A stretch of 64,000 nucleotides of DNA from Methylocystaceae bacterium (GTDB lineage: Bacteria > Pseudomonadota > Alphaproteobacteria > Rhodospirillales > Terasakiellaceae): NCBI GenBank assembly GCA_013373205.1, contig JABXIG010000020.1:1-64000 (forward strand), given 5' to 3'. The notes beneath the pieces were generated by a model. That model worked only from the letters and a program-made list of their open reading frames with translations, made no database searches and was not told the DNA's origin. Positions 38,788 through 50,318 of the stretch are shown piece after piece. Every line of letters begins with the position of its first letter. The first letter of the stretch is position 1. The position numbers and the translations under genes are program-made.

Positions 38788-40476
38788 ATGGAACTTCGCG
38801 GGGCAAAACTCAAACAACAGCGTAACAAACGCGCCATCGAAACAGGACATAATCGCACCATGGTTGCTGGTGCGGTCTTTGCCGTGCTGTTTTTAGTCCT
38901 AGCTGGGCGTGTTGTTGATCTTTCCATGTTCAACGGTCATCAGGAACCAAGACTTGTCACAACAGAAACAGCAACCGAGATTGAAACCACGCGCGCTAAT
39001 ATCGTGGATCGCAATGGTATCTTGCTTGCAACCTCTTTGCCTACTGATAGCTTATTTGTCGATTCCAAAGCTTTCATGGAAACGGGCGAAGATGCCACCA
39101 TGGCCGCACGCAAGCTCGCCAGCATCTTACCCGAATTAAGCCTGAACCGTGCAGCACAGAAATTATCATCCGGCAAACGCTTTGAATATCTGGTGCGCAA
39201 CCTCACACCTGAACAGAAATACCGCGTCAATATGCTGGGCATTCCGGGCCTGCATTTCCAACGCGAAGAACGTCGCACCTATCCCCAAGGTCCCTTGGCA
39301 GCCCATGTTTTAGGATATACCGATGTAGATGGCCGTGGCATTTCAGGTGTTGAAAAAAGTTTTGATCAACAACTGCTTGGTCCCGATGGCACCCTACAAC
39401 TCTCGCTAGATGTGCGCGTTCAGGCCGTTATGCGTAGCGCTTTGATGGAAGCCATTGATGAATTCAAAGCCATCGGCGGGGCCGGTCTTGTCATGGATAT
39501 TGAAACGGGCGAATTACTGTGCCTTGTTTCATTGCCTGATTTTGACCCGAACGATCCCAACACCATCAAGGGAGATGCCGGGTTTAACCGCGCCTCCAAA
39601 GGCGTCTATGAGATGGGGTCCATCTTTAAGCTATTAAATACCGCCATGGCTTTGGATAGTGGTGTGGTCAACATCAAAGACAAATTCGATGCGACCAAAC
39701 CCTTGAAAGTCGGGCGTTTCCGCATCAATGACTTTCATGGACAAAACCGCGTTCTCACGGTACCGGAAGTTTTGGTCTATTCTTCCAATATCGGTTCTGC
39801 CCAAATCGCCCTTGAAGCCGGAAGCGATTTGCAGCGCGATTATCTTGGCCGCTTTGGTTTGCTGAATACAGCCTCTATCGAAATTCCCGAAGTTGGCGCC
39901 CCATTGCTGCCCGACGTATGGCGCAAAGCCAGTACCATGACCATTTCTTATGGGCATGGTATCGCGGTGTCACCTTTGCAGCTGACCAGCGCTATCGGTG
40001 CTGTCGCCAATGGCGGTATTTTGCGTCAACCCACCTTGTTAAAAACCAACGCTGAAAGCCGCCTGCCCGGCCAACGCGTCATCCGCGAAGATGTTTCTGA
40101 CCAAATGCGCAAACTGATGCGCCTTGTGGTTCTGCAAGGTTCCGGCAAAAAAGCCAATTCCGAATTTTATCGTGTGGGCGGCAAGACTGGCACAGCAGAT
40201 AAGCAACAAGGCGGACGCTATAACCGACGGGCACGTATTTCTTCTTTTGCAGGTGTTTTCCCGATCGAAAATCCGAAATATGCCGTCTTAGCCATGGTCG
40301 ATGAACCTGTGGGCAACAAAAAGACGTTTGGTTATGCGACTGCGGGCTGGGTGGCCGCCCCCATCATCAAAAAAGTGGTTGATCGTATTGGTCCTATGCT
40401 CGGTCTGACTCCATCAAATGTGGAAGAACAGGTCTATCAGCCGGGCGATCCATTATTCATCACGGTGAAGGGATAA
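38788..40476 (+). CDS. ftsI: penicillin-binding protein FtsI (PBP3)
   Basis: YEMGSIFKLLNTAMALD (SxxK), SSNIG (SxN), KTGTA. Confidence 0.95.
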   Translation: MELRGAKLKQQRNKRAIETGHNRTMVAGAVFAVLFLVLAGRVVDLSMFNGHQEPRLVTTETATEIETTRANIVDRNGILLATSLPTDSLFVDSKAFMETGEDATMAARKLASILPELSLNRAAQKLSSGKRFEYLVRNLTPEQKYRVNMLGIPGLHFQREERRTYPQGPLAAHVLGYTDVDGRGISGVEKSFDQQLLGPDGTLQLSLDVRVQAVMRSALMEAIDEFKAIGGAGLVMDIETGELLCLVSLPDFDPNDPNTIKGDAGFNRASKGVYEMGSIFKLLNTAMALDSGVVNIKDKFDATKPLKVGRFRINDFHGQNRVLTVPEVLVYSSNIGSAQIALEAGSDLQRDYLGRFGLLNTASIEIPEVGAPLLPDVWRKASTMTISYGHGIAVSPLQLTSAIGAVANGGILRQPTLLKTNAESRLPGQRVIREDVSDQMRKLMRLVVLQGSGKKANSEFYRVGGKTGTADKQQGGRYNRRARISSFAGVFPIENPKYAVLAMVDEPVGNKKTFGYATAGWVAAPIIKKVVDRIGPMLGLTPSNVEEQVYQPGDPLFITVKG

Positions 40477-40480
40477 GGCC

Positions 40481-41899
40481 ATGATTATGTTACAAGACCT
40501 CATCCCAGAATTCGATCACAATATGGAAATCACCGGCATTACGGTTGATTCGCGCAAAGTTCAACCCGGATTTTTATTTGCTGCTCTGCCCGGCAGTCAG
40601 GTCGATGGGCGCAAATTTATCCCGCAAGCCATCGATGCGGGCGCACGTGTGATCCTGACCTTAAACGATCAGGAAATTGACGTCCCCGATGGTGTCATCG
40701 TGGTTTATGACCCTAATCCACGTCTGCGCTTTGCTGATATAGCAGCCAGTTTTTATGACGCCCAACCCAAATGTATTGCCGCTGTCACCGGGACAAACGG
40801 TAAAAGTTCCTGCGTGACCTTCATCCGTCAGCTTTGGTCCATGCTGGGACAAAAAGCCGCGAGTGTCGGCACCCTTGGTATAACCGCACAGGGTGTTGAA
40901 ATTGCAGGCGGGCTGACCACACCAGATGCGGCAGGGTTACATGAACGTCTGGCCGAACTGCACGAACATGGCGTCACCCACCTTGCCATGGAAGCATCCA
41001 GCCACGGGCTGGATCAATATCGTCTGGATGGGGTGAATGTCCGTATTGCCGCCTTTACCAACTTAAGCCGCGATCATCTGGATTATCACCCGGATATGGA
41101 CAGCTATCTTGCTGCCAAAAAACGTCTATTCAGCGATGTTTTGCGCATGGGCGGTGTCTCTGTATTAAATGCCGATATTGATGAATTTGACGTCCTTAAA
41201 GAAGCCACCGGAAGCTACGGGCACAGCATCATCAGCTATGGTGAAAAAGGTGAAGACATTCAGCTGCTAGACGTTCAGGCCGTAGAAAACGGTCAGGCTT
41301 TAAAAATGCTGGTTCAGGACAAGCTTTATAACATCACCCTGCCTCTGGCGGGCACGTTTCAGGTTGAAAATGTCTTGTGTTCATTAGGTGTCGTGCTTGC
41401 TAGCAAATTCGACGCCAAAGACGTCGTGCCGCTTTTAGAAAAATTAGAAGGCGTGCCCGGTCGTCTTGAATTGATCGGACAGGGCGTTTATGTGGATTAC
41501 GCCCATACACCGGATGCGTTGCAAACTGTCCTTAAGGCCTTGCGTCCCCATACAACAGGTAAACTCTCAGTTTTGTTTGGCTGTGGTGGCAACCGCGATA
41601 AAGGCAAACGCGCTGAAATGGGCCGTATTGCCAAAGAACAGGCCGATCAAATTTATGTCAGTGACGACAACCCCCGCTTTGAAGATGCAGGCGAGATCCG
41701 CCATGAAATCATGGCCGCCTGTCCGGACGCTCGCGAAATCGGGGATCGCAAAACAGCCATTAAAACCGCTATTTCTGAAATGGACGATGGGGACATTTTA
41801 GTCATTGCGGGCAAAGGTCATGAAACCGGGCAAATCGTTGGCGATGAGGTCCACCCCTTTGATGATCGCGCCTTGGCACACGAGGTGATCCATGGCTGA
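40481..41899 (+). CDS. murE: UDP-MurNAc-tripeptide synthetase MurE
   Basis: VTGTNGKSSCVTFI, YAHTPDALQTVL, GNRDKGKRAEMG, SDDNPRFE. Confidence 0.96.
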   Translation: MIMLQDLIPEFDHNMEITGITVDSRKVQPGFLFAALPGSQVDGRKFIPQAIDAGARVILTLNDQEIDVPDGVIVVYDPNPRLRFADIAASFYDAQPKCIAAVTGTNGKSSCVTFIRQLWSMLGQKAASVGTLGITAQGVEIAGGLTTPDAAGLHERLAELHEHGVTHLAMEASSHGLDQYRLDGVNVRIAAFTNLSRDHLDYHPDMDSYLAAKKRLFSDVLRMGGVSVLNADIDEFDVLKEATGSYGHSIISYGEKGEDIQLLDVQAVENGQALKMLVQDKLYNITLPLAGTFQVENVLCSLGVVLASKFDAKDVVPLLEKLEGVPGRLELIGQGVYVDYAHTPDALQTVLKALRPHTTGKLSVLFGCGGNRDKGKRAEMGRIAKEQADQIYVSDDNPRFEDAGEIRHEIMAACPDAREIGDRKTAIKTAISEMDDGDILVIAGKGHETGQIVGDEVHPFDDRALAHEVIHG

Positions 41900-43274
41900 T
41901 ATTTTATGGACAGATCGCGAAGCAGCAAAAGCAACCGATGGCACTCCTTTTGGGGCGTGGGACGTCACAGGCATTTCAATTGATAGCCGCAACATCTCAA
42001 AAGGTGATCTGTTTATCGCAATTAAAGGCCCGAGCTTTGATGGTCATAATTATGTACTCGCTGCCCTAAAAGCGGGTGCAAGTGCCGCCATGGTGTCACA
42101 CATCCCGAAAGAATGCCGCCAGCATGACAATCTGTTGTTGGTTCATGACACCACAAAAGCATTGGAAGATTTAGGTCATGCCGCGCGTGCACGTAGCAAC
42201 GCAAAAATCATTGCTGTGACCGGAAGTGTGGGAAAAACAGGTGTAAAAGAAGCTTTGGCATCGGTCCTTAAACAACAGGGAAAAACCCATGCCACCATCG
42301 GCAATCTAAATAATCACTATGGCCTGCCTCTTACATTGGCGCGCATGCCCAAAGAGTGTGAATATGCCGTACTTGAACTGGGGATGAACCATGCGGGCGA
42401 ATTAACGCCGCTTTCAAACATGGCAAAACCCCATGCCGCCCTGATCACCACGATTGCCTCGGCACATTTGGAACATTTTGACAGTGTGGCCGATATCGCC
42501 CGCGCCAAATGTGAAATTTTTGCAGGATTGGATCAAGACGGTATCGCCATCTTAAATGCCGATAATGACTATTTCGACCTGATGAAAACCGCCGCAGGCG
42601 ATCATAAAGTGTATAGCTTTGGTCAAAACGAAATGGCTGATTTTAAAGCCTTGTCTGCCGATATTACGCCTTTTGGCTCTCACATTCAGTCAGACCTTAA
42701 AGGTCAGAAACTTAATTACACCATCGCCCATAGCGGCAAACACTGGATCAACAACAGTCTGGCTGTTTTAGCAGGGATTAAAGCTCTGGGCGCGGATGTT
42801 GAAAAAGCTGCTGCGCATCTGGAACATCTAACTCAGCTAAAAGGGCGCGGTGCGGTTCATGAAATTGACATTAATGGCGGATCCATTCAGGTGATTGATG
42901 AAAGCTACAATGCCAACGAAGCCTCCATGCGCGCGGCCCTTGATGTTTTAAACCATCAAAACGGGCGTAAAATCGCTGTTCTTGGCGATATGCTGGAACT
43001 TGGCCCCGATGAGGTGGATATCCATCAAGGCCTCAAGGATGCGTTTGACAAAATCGATCTTGTCTTTACCTGTGGCTCATTAATGAAACATTTGCATCGT
43101 GCCTTGCCTGCTGAAAAGCGCGCGGTCCATGCCTCAAGTTCAGAACACCTCGCCCCGCTGGTGGTGCAATCCGTGCGCCCCGGTGATGTTATCAGTATTA
43201 AAAGTTCCCGTGGCTCGCGCACCGATCTGGTGCTGGATGCCCTGTTGGAATTGGATGTGAAGAAAGAGACCTAG
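41892..43274 (+). CDS. murF: UDP-MurNAc-tripeptide--D-Ala-D-Ala ligase MurF
   Basis: VTGSVGKTGVKEAL, LELGMNHAGEL, DESYNANEASMRAAL. Confidence 0.96.
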   Translation: MADILWTDREAAKATDGTPFGAWDVTGISIDSRNISKGDLFIAIKGPSFDGHNYVLAALKAGASAAMVSHIPKECRQHDNLLLVHDTTKALEDLGHAARARSNAKIIAVTGSVGKTGVKEALASVLKQQGKTHATIGNLNNHYGLPLTLARMPKECEYAVLELGMNHAGELTPLSNMAKPHAALITTIASAHLEHFDSVADIARAKCEIFAGLDQDGIAILNADNDYFDLMKTAAGDHKVYSFGQNEMADFKALSADITPFGSHIQSDLKGQKLNYTIAHSGKHWINNSLAVLAGIKALGADVEKAAAHLEHLTQLKGRGAVHEIDINGGSIQVIDESYNANEASMRAALDVLNHQNGRKIAVLGDMLELGPDEVDIHQGLKDAFDKIDLVFTCGSLMKHLHRALPAEKRAVHASSSEHLAPLVVQSVRPGDVISIKSSRGSRTDLVLDALLELDVKKET

Positions 43275-43280
43275 AAACAC

Positions 43281-44366
43281 ATGTTATATCACCTCCTTTT
43301 TCCCCTGGCCGACGAGTTTACGGTCTTCAACCTGTTTAAATACCTGACCTTCCGCACAGGCGGAGCCGTCATGACAGCCATGCTGATCGCATTTGTCATC
43401 GGACCAAAAATGATCCGCTGGCTGCGCCAATGGCAGGGTCAGGGTCAGCCAATCCGGGACGATGGGCCGGAAAGCCATTTGAAAAAACAAGGCACACCCA
43501 CAATGGGCGGCATCATGATCTTGCTATCCATGACCATTTCTGTGCTCTTATGGGCGGACTTAGCCAACCCTTATATCTGGGCTGTTATGCTGGTTACATT
43601 AGGGTATGGGGCTATTGGTTTTACCGATGACTATCTAAAGGTTTCCAAGAAAAACACCAAAGGTCTGCCGGGCAAATTAAAGCTGCTGGGACAGTTGGTT
43701 TTTGCCGGTATTGCTGCGGCACTGATCGCTGCGACACAACCGGACAGCTTAAACACACATCTGGCCTTGCCCTTCTTTAAAGACCTGTTAATCAACCTCG
43801 GCTGGTTCTTCCCCGTTTTTGCCATCTTCGTCATGATCGGCGCCTCCAATGCGGTGAACCTGACAGACGGGCTGGATGGGCTTGCAACCGTCCCCGTTAT
43901 CATCGCCTGTGGCGTTTTCGCCATCATTGCCTATCTGATCGGGAACGCGGTCTTTTCTGGTTATCTGCAAATTCACTATGTCCCCGGCGCGGGGGAACTG
44001 GCGGTCATCTGTGCTGCTGTCATTGGCGGCTGTATTGGCTTCTTATGGTTCAATGCCCCGCCTGCCATGGTGTTTATGGGCGATACAGGATCATTGGCAC
44101 TGGGTGGCACCTTAGGGTCCATCGCCGTTGTCACAAAACACGAACTGGTCCTTGCCATTGTTGGCGGTCTGTTTGTTTTGGAAACCGTTTCCGTCATCGT
44201 TCAAGTTGCCTCTTTCAAACTGACAGGCAAACGGGTCTTTAAAATGGCCCCGCTGCATCATCATTATGAAAAAAAAGGCTGGGCCGAACCCACCATCGTT
44301 ATTCGTTTCTGGATCATCGCCGTTATTTTGGCTTTGGTCGGTCTTGCCACCTTGAAATTGCGTTAA
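43281..44366 (+). CDS. mraY: phospho-MurNAc-pentapeptide transferase MraY
   Basis: [51 protein letters not shown]. Confidence 0.97.
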   Translation: MLYHLLFPLADEFTVFNLFKYLTFRTGGAVMTAMLIAFVIGPKMIRWLRQWQGQGQPIRDDGPESHLKKQGTPTMGGIMILLSMTISVLLWADLANPYIWAVMLVTLGYGAIGFTDDYLKVSKKNTKGLPGKLKLLGQLVFAGIAAALIAATQPDSLNTHLALPFFKDLLINLGWFFPVFAIFVMIGASNAVNLTDGLDGLATVPVIIACGVFAIIAYLIGNAVFSGYLQIHYVPGAGELAVICAAVIGGCIGFLWFNAPPAMVFMGDTGSLALGGTLGSIAVVTKHELVLAIVGGLFVLETVSVIVQVASFKLTGKRVFKMAPLHHHYEKKGWAEPTIVIRFWIIAVILALVGLATLKLR

Positions 44367-44381
44367 GGGAATAGAAAAAAC

Positions 44382-45737
44382 GTGATCATTCCATCCACAT
44401 ATAAGGGCAAAACAATTGCCGTTCTGGGCTTGGGTAAATCCGGCCTATCCACGTTGCATGCCTTGAAAAAGGCAGGGGCAACCGTGTGGGCATGGGATGA
44501 TAAATCAGACCGTAATGATCTGGTGGATTTAACCAAAGCCGACTGGTCCCAAATCGACCTGCTGGTCATGAGCCCGGGCATCCCGCACACCTACCCCAAA
44601 CCACATCCGGTGGCAGATCTGGCGCGCGCGCACAATGTGGATATCGTCTGCGATGTGGAACTACTGGTCCAATCCCAACCCAAGGCCAGTTATATCGCCA
44701 TTACGGGCACCAACGGTAAATCCACCACAACCGCTCTCATCGCGCATGTTCTTGATGTTGCCGGTTTTGATACTCAGGTCGGTGGAAATCTGGGTGTGCC
44801 TGTGCTTGACCTTGACCCATTAGATGAAGACGGGGTCTATGTTCTGGAAATGTCATCTTATCAGTTAGAACGCACCCCCTCTCTTTGTGCCGATGTCGCT
44901 GTGTGGATGAACATCAGCCCCGACCATCTGGATCGCCATGGTGGGCTGGATGGCTATATCGCGGCAAAGAAAAACATTTTCGCCAACCAAAGCGATGAAC
45001 ATTTCGCCATCATCGGGGTGGATGATCCCCATAGCAAAAGCGTCTTTGAAGAAAGCGAGCTGACCAAAGCCAAACGCATTGCCATTTCTGCTGAAGGTCC
45101 GGTTGCCAACGGGATTTTCACCGACGAAGATATCCTGATTGATGAAGCTTTTGATATAGATGGCGCACAGATTATGGACCTGTCTGGTATCAAGACCTTG
45201 CAAGGGTGCCACAATCAACAAAATGCTGCCAGCGCCTATGGGGCGGCCATGGCCATTGGCGCGGCACCGGAATGGATTGTGCGCGCAATTTCAAGCTTCC
45301 CCGGTCTTGCCCATCGCCAGGAAATTGTCACGACCCTGTGCGGTGTACAGTTTATCAATGATAGCAAGGCCACCAATGCGGATGCCGCCTCCAAAGCCTT
45401 GTCTTCTTACGAAAATATCTACTGGATTGCCGGTGGACAGGCTAAAGAAGGCGGAATTGCACAATTAAAAAACCAACTTTCAACCATTAAAAAAGCGTAC
45501 CTAATCGGCGCAGCAGAAGATGATTTCGCCCAGACACTGGACGGCCTGTTGCCTTATCAACGCTGCCAAACCCTGGATGTCGCCACAAAAGCGGCCTTTA
45601 AAGACGCCAAAGAAACAGGCGGCGTGGTTTTGCTTTCGCCTGCTTGTGCTTCTTGGGATCAATTTGCCAGCTTTGAAGCGCGCGGTGATGCCTTTAAGGA
45701 AATTGTGCACACTCTGGATGAAGAGGAGGCCGCATAA
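44382..45737 (+). CDS. murD: UDP-MurNAc-L-alanine--D-glutamate ligase MurD
   Basis: VLGLGKSGLSTL, ITGTNGKSTTTAL, GLAHRQEIV, FINDSKATNADAASKAL. Confidence 0.96.
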   Translation: MIIPSTYKGKTIAVLGLGKSGLSTLHALKKAGATVWAWDDKSDRNDLVDLTKADWSQIDLLVMSPGIPHTYPKPHPVADLARAHNVDIVCDVELLVQSQPKASYIAITGTNGKSTTTALIAHVLDVAGFDTQVGGNLGVPVLDLDPLDEDGVYVLEMSSYQLERTPSLCADVAVWMNISPDHLDRHGGLDGYIAAKKNIFANQSDEHFAIIGVDDPHSKSVFEESELTKAKRIAISAEGPVANGIFTDEDILIDEAFDIDGAQIMDLSGIKTLQGCHNQQNAASAYGAAMAIGAAPEWIVRAISSFPGLAHRQEIVTTLCGVQFINDSKATNADAASKALSSYENIYWIAGGQAKEGGIAQLKNQLSTIKKAYLIGAAEDDFAQTLDGLLPYQRCQTLDVATKAAFKDAKETGGVVLLSPACASWDQFASFEARGDAFKEIVHTLDEEEAA

Positions 45738-46856
45738 ATGATTAGTTTCTCACGGGTTGATACAAGCATCATGGGACGCTGGTGGTGGACGGTAGACCGC
45801 TGGCTGTTGGCTTCTTTACTCTTAATCGTCGCGGTCGGTGCCATCCTGACGTTGGCCGCCAGCCCCCCTGTGGCGGCACGGCTGCATCTGGGCACCTATC
45901 ACTTTGCCTTGCGCCAATTTGCATATTTACCCATGGCTCTGGCCGTGATGATCGGGGTCTCGCTGATGAACCCCGTCATGGTGCGTCGTCTGGCAACCGT
46001 AACCTTCTGCGTCTTTCTTATTTTAACGGCAAGCACACATTTCTTGGGTGCCGAAATTAAAGGGGCTGCACGTTGGGTGTCTTTTGCCGGATTTAGTATC
46101 CAGCCATCTGAATTTTTAAAGCCGACCTTTGCTGTAGTTGCCGCCTGGATGTTTTCGGAATGGCGCAAAGATTCCAGCTTCCCCGGTCATTTCATTGCCA
46201 TCGCCCTATTTGCCTTGGTCGCTGGTTTACTAGTTACACAGCCGGACTTTGGAATGACTGCGGTTATTTCAGCCGTGTGGGGCATTCAGTTCTTCTTAGC
46301 GGGTCTGCCCGTTTTCTTTGTAGTGCTGGTCGCTTTTGTCTTTATGACCGGATCCATGGTGGCTTACATGACAGTCGATCACGTCAAAAGCCGGGTTGAT
46401 CGTTTCTTGGACCCAACCAGCGGGGATAGTTATCAGATCACCCGCTCGCTGGAGGCTTTCCAGAACGGCGGCATCTTCGGCACAGGCCCGGGCGAAGGTG
46501 AAATTAAACATGTGCTGCCCGATGCCCACACCGATTTTATCTTTGCCGTTGCCGGTGAAGAATTCGGCATGATTGCCTGTCTATTCATCATCGGTTTATT
46601 TGCCACTGTCGTCTTGCGTGGTTTTGCCCGCATGTTCCGCGAAGACAACCTGTTTGTCTTGCTGGCAGTTGGCGGGCTGGTCACGCAATTTGGCTTACAG
46701 GCCGTTATTAACATGGCCTCGACCACTCATTTAATGCCCACCAAAGGCATGACCTTGCCGTTCATTTCCTATGGCGGCTCAAGTCTTTTATCCCTTGCAC
46801 TCGGGATGGGCATGCTTCTTTCTTTAACCCGACGCCGCGCAGGAGGTGACTTGTGA
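45738..46856 (+). CDS. ftsW: SEDS glycosyltransferase FtsW
   Basis: multi-TM; IQPSEFLKPTF, QPDFGM, PFISYGGSSLLSLALGMGMLL. Confidence 0.95.
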   Translation: MISFSRVDTSIMGRWWWTVDRWLLASLLLIVAVGAILTLAASPPVAARLHLGTYHFALRQFAYLPMALAVMIGVSLMNPVMVRRLATVTFCVFLILTASTHFLGAEIKGAARWVSFAGFSIQPSEFLKPTFAVVAAWMFSEWRKDSSFPGHFIAIALFALVAGLLVTQPDFGMTAVISAVWGIQFFLAGLPVFFVVLVAFVFMTGSMVAYMTVDHVKSRVDRFLDPTSGDSYQITRSLEAFQNGGIFGTGPGEGEIKHVLPDAHTDFIFAVAGEEFGMIACLFIIGLFATVVLRGFARMFREDNLFVLLAVGGLVTQFGLQAVINMASTTHLMPTKGMTLPFISYGGSSLLSLALGMGMLLSLTRRRAGGDL

Positions 46857-47956
46857 GCGACACTAAACCCCTTGTCATTCTGGCCGCAGGCGGCACAGGC
46901 GGACATGTTTTCCCGGCAGAAAGTTTGGCAAGCGAATTACAAAAACGCGGCTATCGCTTGGCTTTGTTTACCGATAAACGCGGTGGCAACTACAGCGGTG
47001 TGCTTGGCGGGCTGGAAACAAAACATATTTCCGCAGGCGGTGTCGCAGGTCGTGGTTTTTTTGGTAAAGTCATCTCGGCCTTTTCCCTTGCATGGGGAAC
47101 GTTCCAAGCCAAACGCCTGCTCAATAAAATGGGGCCGCGCGTGGTGGTCGGTTTTGGCGGCTATGCATCCGTTCCAACGATGATTGCAGCCTCTCTTGGT
47201 GGGTTTGCGTCCATGATCCATGAACAAAATGCTGTTCTGGGTCGGGCTAATCGCTTGCTTGCGCCCAAGGTCAAACGCATCTGCACCTCTTATCAGCATG
47301 TGGATTTTATCGGGGAAGTTGATGCCCAAAAGGTCAACTTTACCGGTATGCCTGTGCGTCAAAATGTCATTGAAGTGCGTGATCAAGCCTATCCTGTTCT
47401 TGATGACACCAGCGCTATTGAAATTCTGGTCCTCGGTGGGTCCCAAGGGGCGCAAATTTTCAGCGATGTTTTACCTGAAGCCTTTGCCAAACTGCCCCCG
47501 GAATTACGCAGTCGTTTGCATATCACCCAACAATGCCGCCCGGAAGTACTGGACCAGACGCGCGAGGCCTATAAACGCAATGGACTGAATGCAACGTTGG
47601 AAAGCTTCTTCAACGATGTACCGGACCGTTTGGCCAAAGCGCATTTGTTAATCGCACGTGCAGGTGCTTCCACGGTTGCCGAAGCCACCACCGTGGGCCG
47701 TCCGGCCATTTTGGTGCCTTACCCTTATGCCATCGATGACCATCAATCCAGAAATGCCCATGCGATTGATGAAGTCGGGGGCGGCTGGCTGATGCCGCAA
47801 GAGGCCTTCAAGCCTGAAATTTTAGCCGATCGTCTGGAGGCGCTGTTTAGCGAACCCAGAACCTTAGTCAACACGGCCGCTGCCAGCCTAAACGCGGGAC
47901 GCCCGGATGCCGCTTCGCACCTTGCGGACGCGGTAGAAGAATTAATCGAGGTTTAG
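46853..47956 (+). CDS. murG: lipid II synthase MurG
   Basis: [60 protein letters not shown]. Confidence 0.96.
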   Translation: MSDTKPLVILAAGGTGGHVFPAESLASELQKRGYRLALFTDKRGGNYSGVLGGLETKHISAGGVAGRGFFGKVISAFSLAWGTFQAKRLLNKMGPRVVVGFGGYASVPTMIAASLGGFASMIHEQNAVLGRANRLLAPKVKRICTSYQHVDFIGEVDAQKVNFTGMPVRQNVIEVRDQAYPVLDDTSAIEILVLGGSQGAQIFSDVLPEAFAKLPPELRSRLHITQQCRPEVLDQTREAYKRNGLNATLESFFNDVPDRLAKAHLLIARAGASTVAEATTVGRPAILVPYPYAIDDHQSRNAHAIDEVGGGWLMPQEAFKPEILADRLEALFSEPRTLVNTAAASLNAGRPDAASHLADAVEELIEV

Positions 47957-47966
47957 AGTTAAGAAC

Positions 47967-49379
47967 ATGAAATCCATTCCCCTTTCCATTGGCACCATCC
48001 ATTTCGTCGGTATCGGCGGTATCGGTATGAGCGGGATTGCCGAAATCCTCCATAACCTCGGCTATAAAATCCAAGGCAGTGACTTAAGCGATAACGCCAA
48101 CGTGAAACGTCTGCGTGATCTTGGCATTAATGTGTTTGTGGGTCATCGCGAAGAAAACGTCAATAACGCTACTGTAGTGGTCATTTCGTCTGCCGTCAAA
48201 CCTGATAACCCCGAAGTGGTACGCGCCCGTCACAATCTGATACCCGTTGTGCGCCGCGCTGAAATGCTGGCCGAACTCATGCGTTTAAAAGCGTCCATCG
48301 CGGTGGGCGGTACGCACGGTAAAACAACCACGACCACCATTATCGCAACCTTGTTGGATGCGGCTGAAATGGACCCAACCGTTATCAACGGTGGGATCAT
48401 CAATGCCTATGGCACCAATGCCCGTTTGGGTGAAGGTGACTGGCTGGTGGCTGAAGCTGATGAGTCAGACGGGACCTTTATCAAACTGCCTGCAGCTTGC
48501 GCTGTCGTGACCAATATTGATCCTGAACACCTGGACCACTATGGTAATTTTGATACCTTGCGCAAAGCCTTTGACACCTTTGTTCAGAACATTCCGTTTT
48601 ATGGATTTGCCGCCCTTTGTATTGATCACGGTGAGGTTCAGGCCATGATCCCGCGTGTATCTGATCGCAAAATCATCACCTATGGCTATTCACCCCAAGC
48701 AGACGTGCGCGCCACCAACGTGGATATGAGCGCCGATGGCGTGCGTTTTGATGTGACCATCACCCCGCGTGGTGAGGCCGAACCGCGCACCATTGAAGGC
48801 CTGCATTTTCCCATGTTGGGAAAACATAACGTGCAAAACAGCCTTGCCGCCATCGCCGTTGGTCTGGAATTGGGCATGAGTGACGCCACCATCCGCAAAG
48901 GCCTATCATCATTTAGTGGGGTAAAGCGTCGCTTTACCAAAACAGGCGAAGTCGATGGCATTGCCATTATTGATGATTACGCCCATCACCCGGTTGAAAT
49001 TGGTTCTGTCTTAAAAGCTGCACGTGGGGCGGGTCGCGGCAAGGTGCATGCAGTGGTCCAACCGCACCGCTACAGCCGCCTGCGGGATCTGTTTGAAGAA
49101 TTTTCCACCTGCTTTAACGATGCTGACACCGTGATTGTTGCCGACGTTTTTCCCGCAGGCGAACAACCCATTGAAGGTATTGATAAAGACCATCTGGTCG
49201 ACAGCCTGATCAGTCATGGTCACCGCCATGTGATCGGTCTTGAAAATCAAGACGCCCTTGCAGGCGTGGTCAATGAAATCGCAAGCCCCGGCGACTATGT
49301 GGTTTGTTGCGGGGCGGGCAGCATTTCTGCCTGGGCCTATGCCCTGCCCGATCAGTTAAGCAAAGTAAAGGGAGCCTAA
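47967..49379 (+). CDS. murC: UDP-MurNAc--L-alanine ligase MurC
   Basis: [50 protein letters not shown]. Confidence 0.97.
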   Translation: MKSIPLSIGTIHFVGIGGIGMSGIAEILHNLGYKIQGSDLSDNANVKRLRDLGINVFVGHREENVNNATVVVISSAVKPDNPEVVRARHNLIPVVRRAEMLAELMRLKASIAVGGTHGKTTTTTIIATLLDAAEMDPTVINGGIINAYGTNARLGEGDWLVAEADESDGTFIKLPAACAVVTNIDPEHLDHYGNFDTLRKAFDTFVQNIPFYGFAALCIDHGEVQAMIPRVSDRKIITYGYSPQADVRATNVDMSADGVRFDVTITPRGEAEPRTIEGLHFPMLGKHNVQNSLAAIAVGLELGMSDATIRKGLSSFSGVKRRFTKTGEVDGIAIIDDYAHHPVEIGSVLKAARGAGRGKVHAVVQPHRYSRLRDLFEEFSTCFNDADTVIVADVFPAGEQPIEGIDKDHLVDSLISHGHRHVIGLENQDALAGVVNEIASPGDYVVCCGAGSISAWAYALPDQLSKVKGA

Positions 49380-49385
49380 ATAATC

Positions 49386-50318
49386 GTGACGTCATCCATG
49401 GACTTTAACAACGGATTATTGGATCGCCTGCCCAACGTGCGCGGGCGTCTCAGTGCCAATGCACCTTTGGATAAGGTGACATGGTTCCGTGTTGGCGGTC
49501 CGGCTGAAGTCATGTTCCGCCCTGAAGACCTACAGGATTTAGCCGATTTCATAAAAGCCAAACCAAAAGACGTGCCCCTGACCTTCTTGGGCGTGGGATC
49601 AAACCTGTTGGTGCGTGATGGCGGCATCCCCGGTGTGGTTGTTCGTTTGGGGCGTAACTTTGCCAAAATTGACGTTGACGAAACCCGCATCATTGCTGGC
49701 GCAGGTGCCCTTGATGGCAATGTCGCCAAGGTCGCGTTAGATAATTCTTTAGCAGGTTTAGAATTTCTTAGTGGTATCCCAGGCACAATAGGTGGTGCCT
49801 TGCGAATGAACGCAGGCGCATATGGTCGGGAGATGAAAGACGTGTTGATAGAGACAGAAGCCATTTCACCTTTAGGGGAGGTCAAAACCTTAAGCCTAGC
49901 AGATATGGGCTATAGTTATCGCCATAGTGATCTGGCCGAAGATTGGGTCTTACTGTCTGCGACCATGGAAGGTCAGCCCGGCAAGGCAGAAGAAATTCGG
50001 GCAGAAATGCAAAAAATTCAGGATGCCCGCGGGGAAAGCCAACCCATTCGTTCACGCACCGGCGGGTCCACCTTTGCAAATCCACCCGGCCATAAAGCAT
50101 GGCAGCTAATCGATCAGGCCGGATGTCGCGGTTTAAAACGTGGTGGGGCACAAGTGTCCGAACAACATTGTAATTTCCTGATCAATACCGGAGATGCCAG
50201 CGCAGCAGATCTGGAAGGATTGGGCGAAGAGGTTAAAAAACGTGTGTTTGACACATCCGGCGTAGAACTTCGTTGGGAGATCAAACGCATTGGATTGGAA
50301 AAAGGGGAGAGATCATGA
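49386..50318 (+). CDS. murB: UDP-N-acetylenolpyruvoylglucosamine reductase MurB
   Basis: TWFRVGGPAEVMFRP, GVGSNLLVRDGG, SGIPGTIGGALRMNAGAYG, GSTFANPPGHKAWQLID. Confidence 0.96.
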   Translation: MTSSMDFNNGLLDRLPNVRGRLSANAPLDKVTWFRVGGPAEVMFRPEDLQDLADFIKAKPKDVPLTFLGVGSNLLVRDGGIPGVVVRLGRNFAKIDVDETRIIAGAGALDGNVAKVALDNSLAGLEFLSGIPGTIGGALRMNAGAYGREMKDVLIETEAISPLGEVKTLSLADMGYSYRHSDLAEDWVLLSATMEGQPGKAEEIRAEMQKIQDARGESQPIRSRTGGSTFANPPGHKAWQLIDQAGCRGLKRGGAQVSEQHCNFLINTGDASAADLEGLGEEVKKRVFDTSGVELRWEIKRIGLEKGERS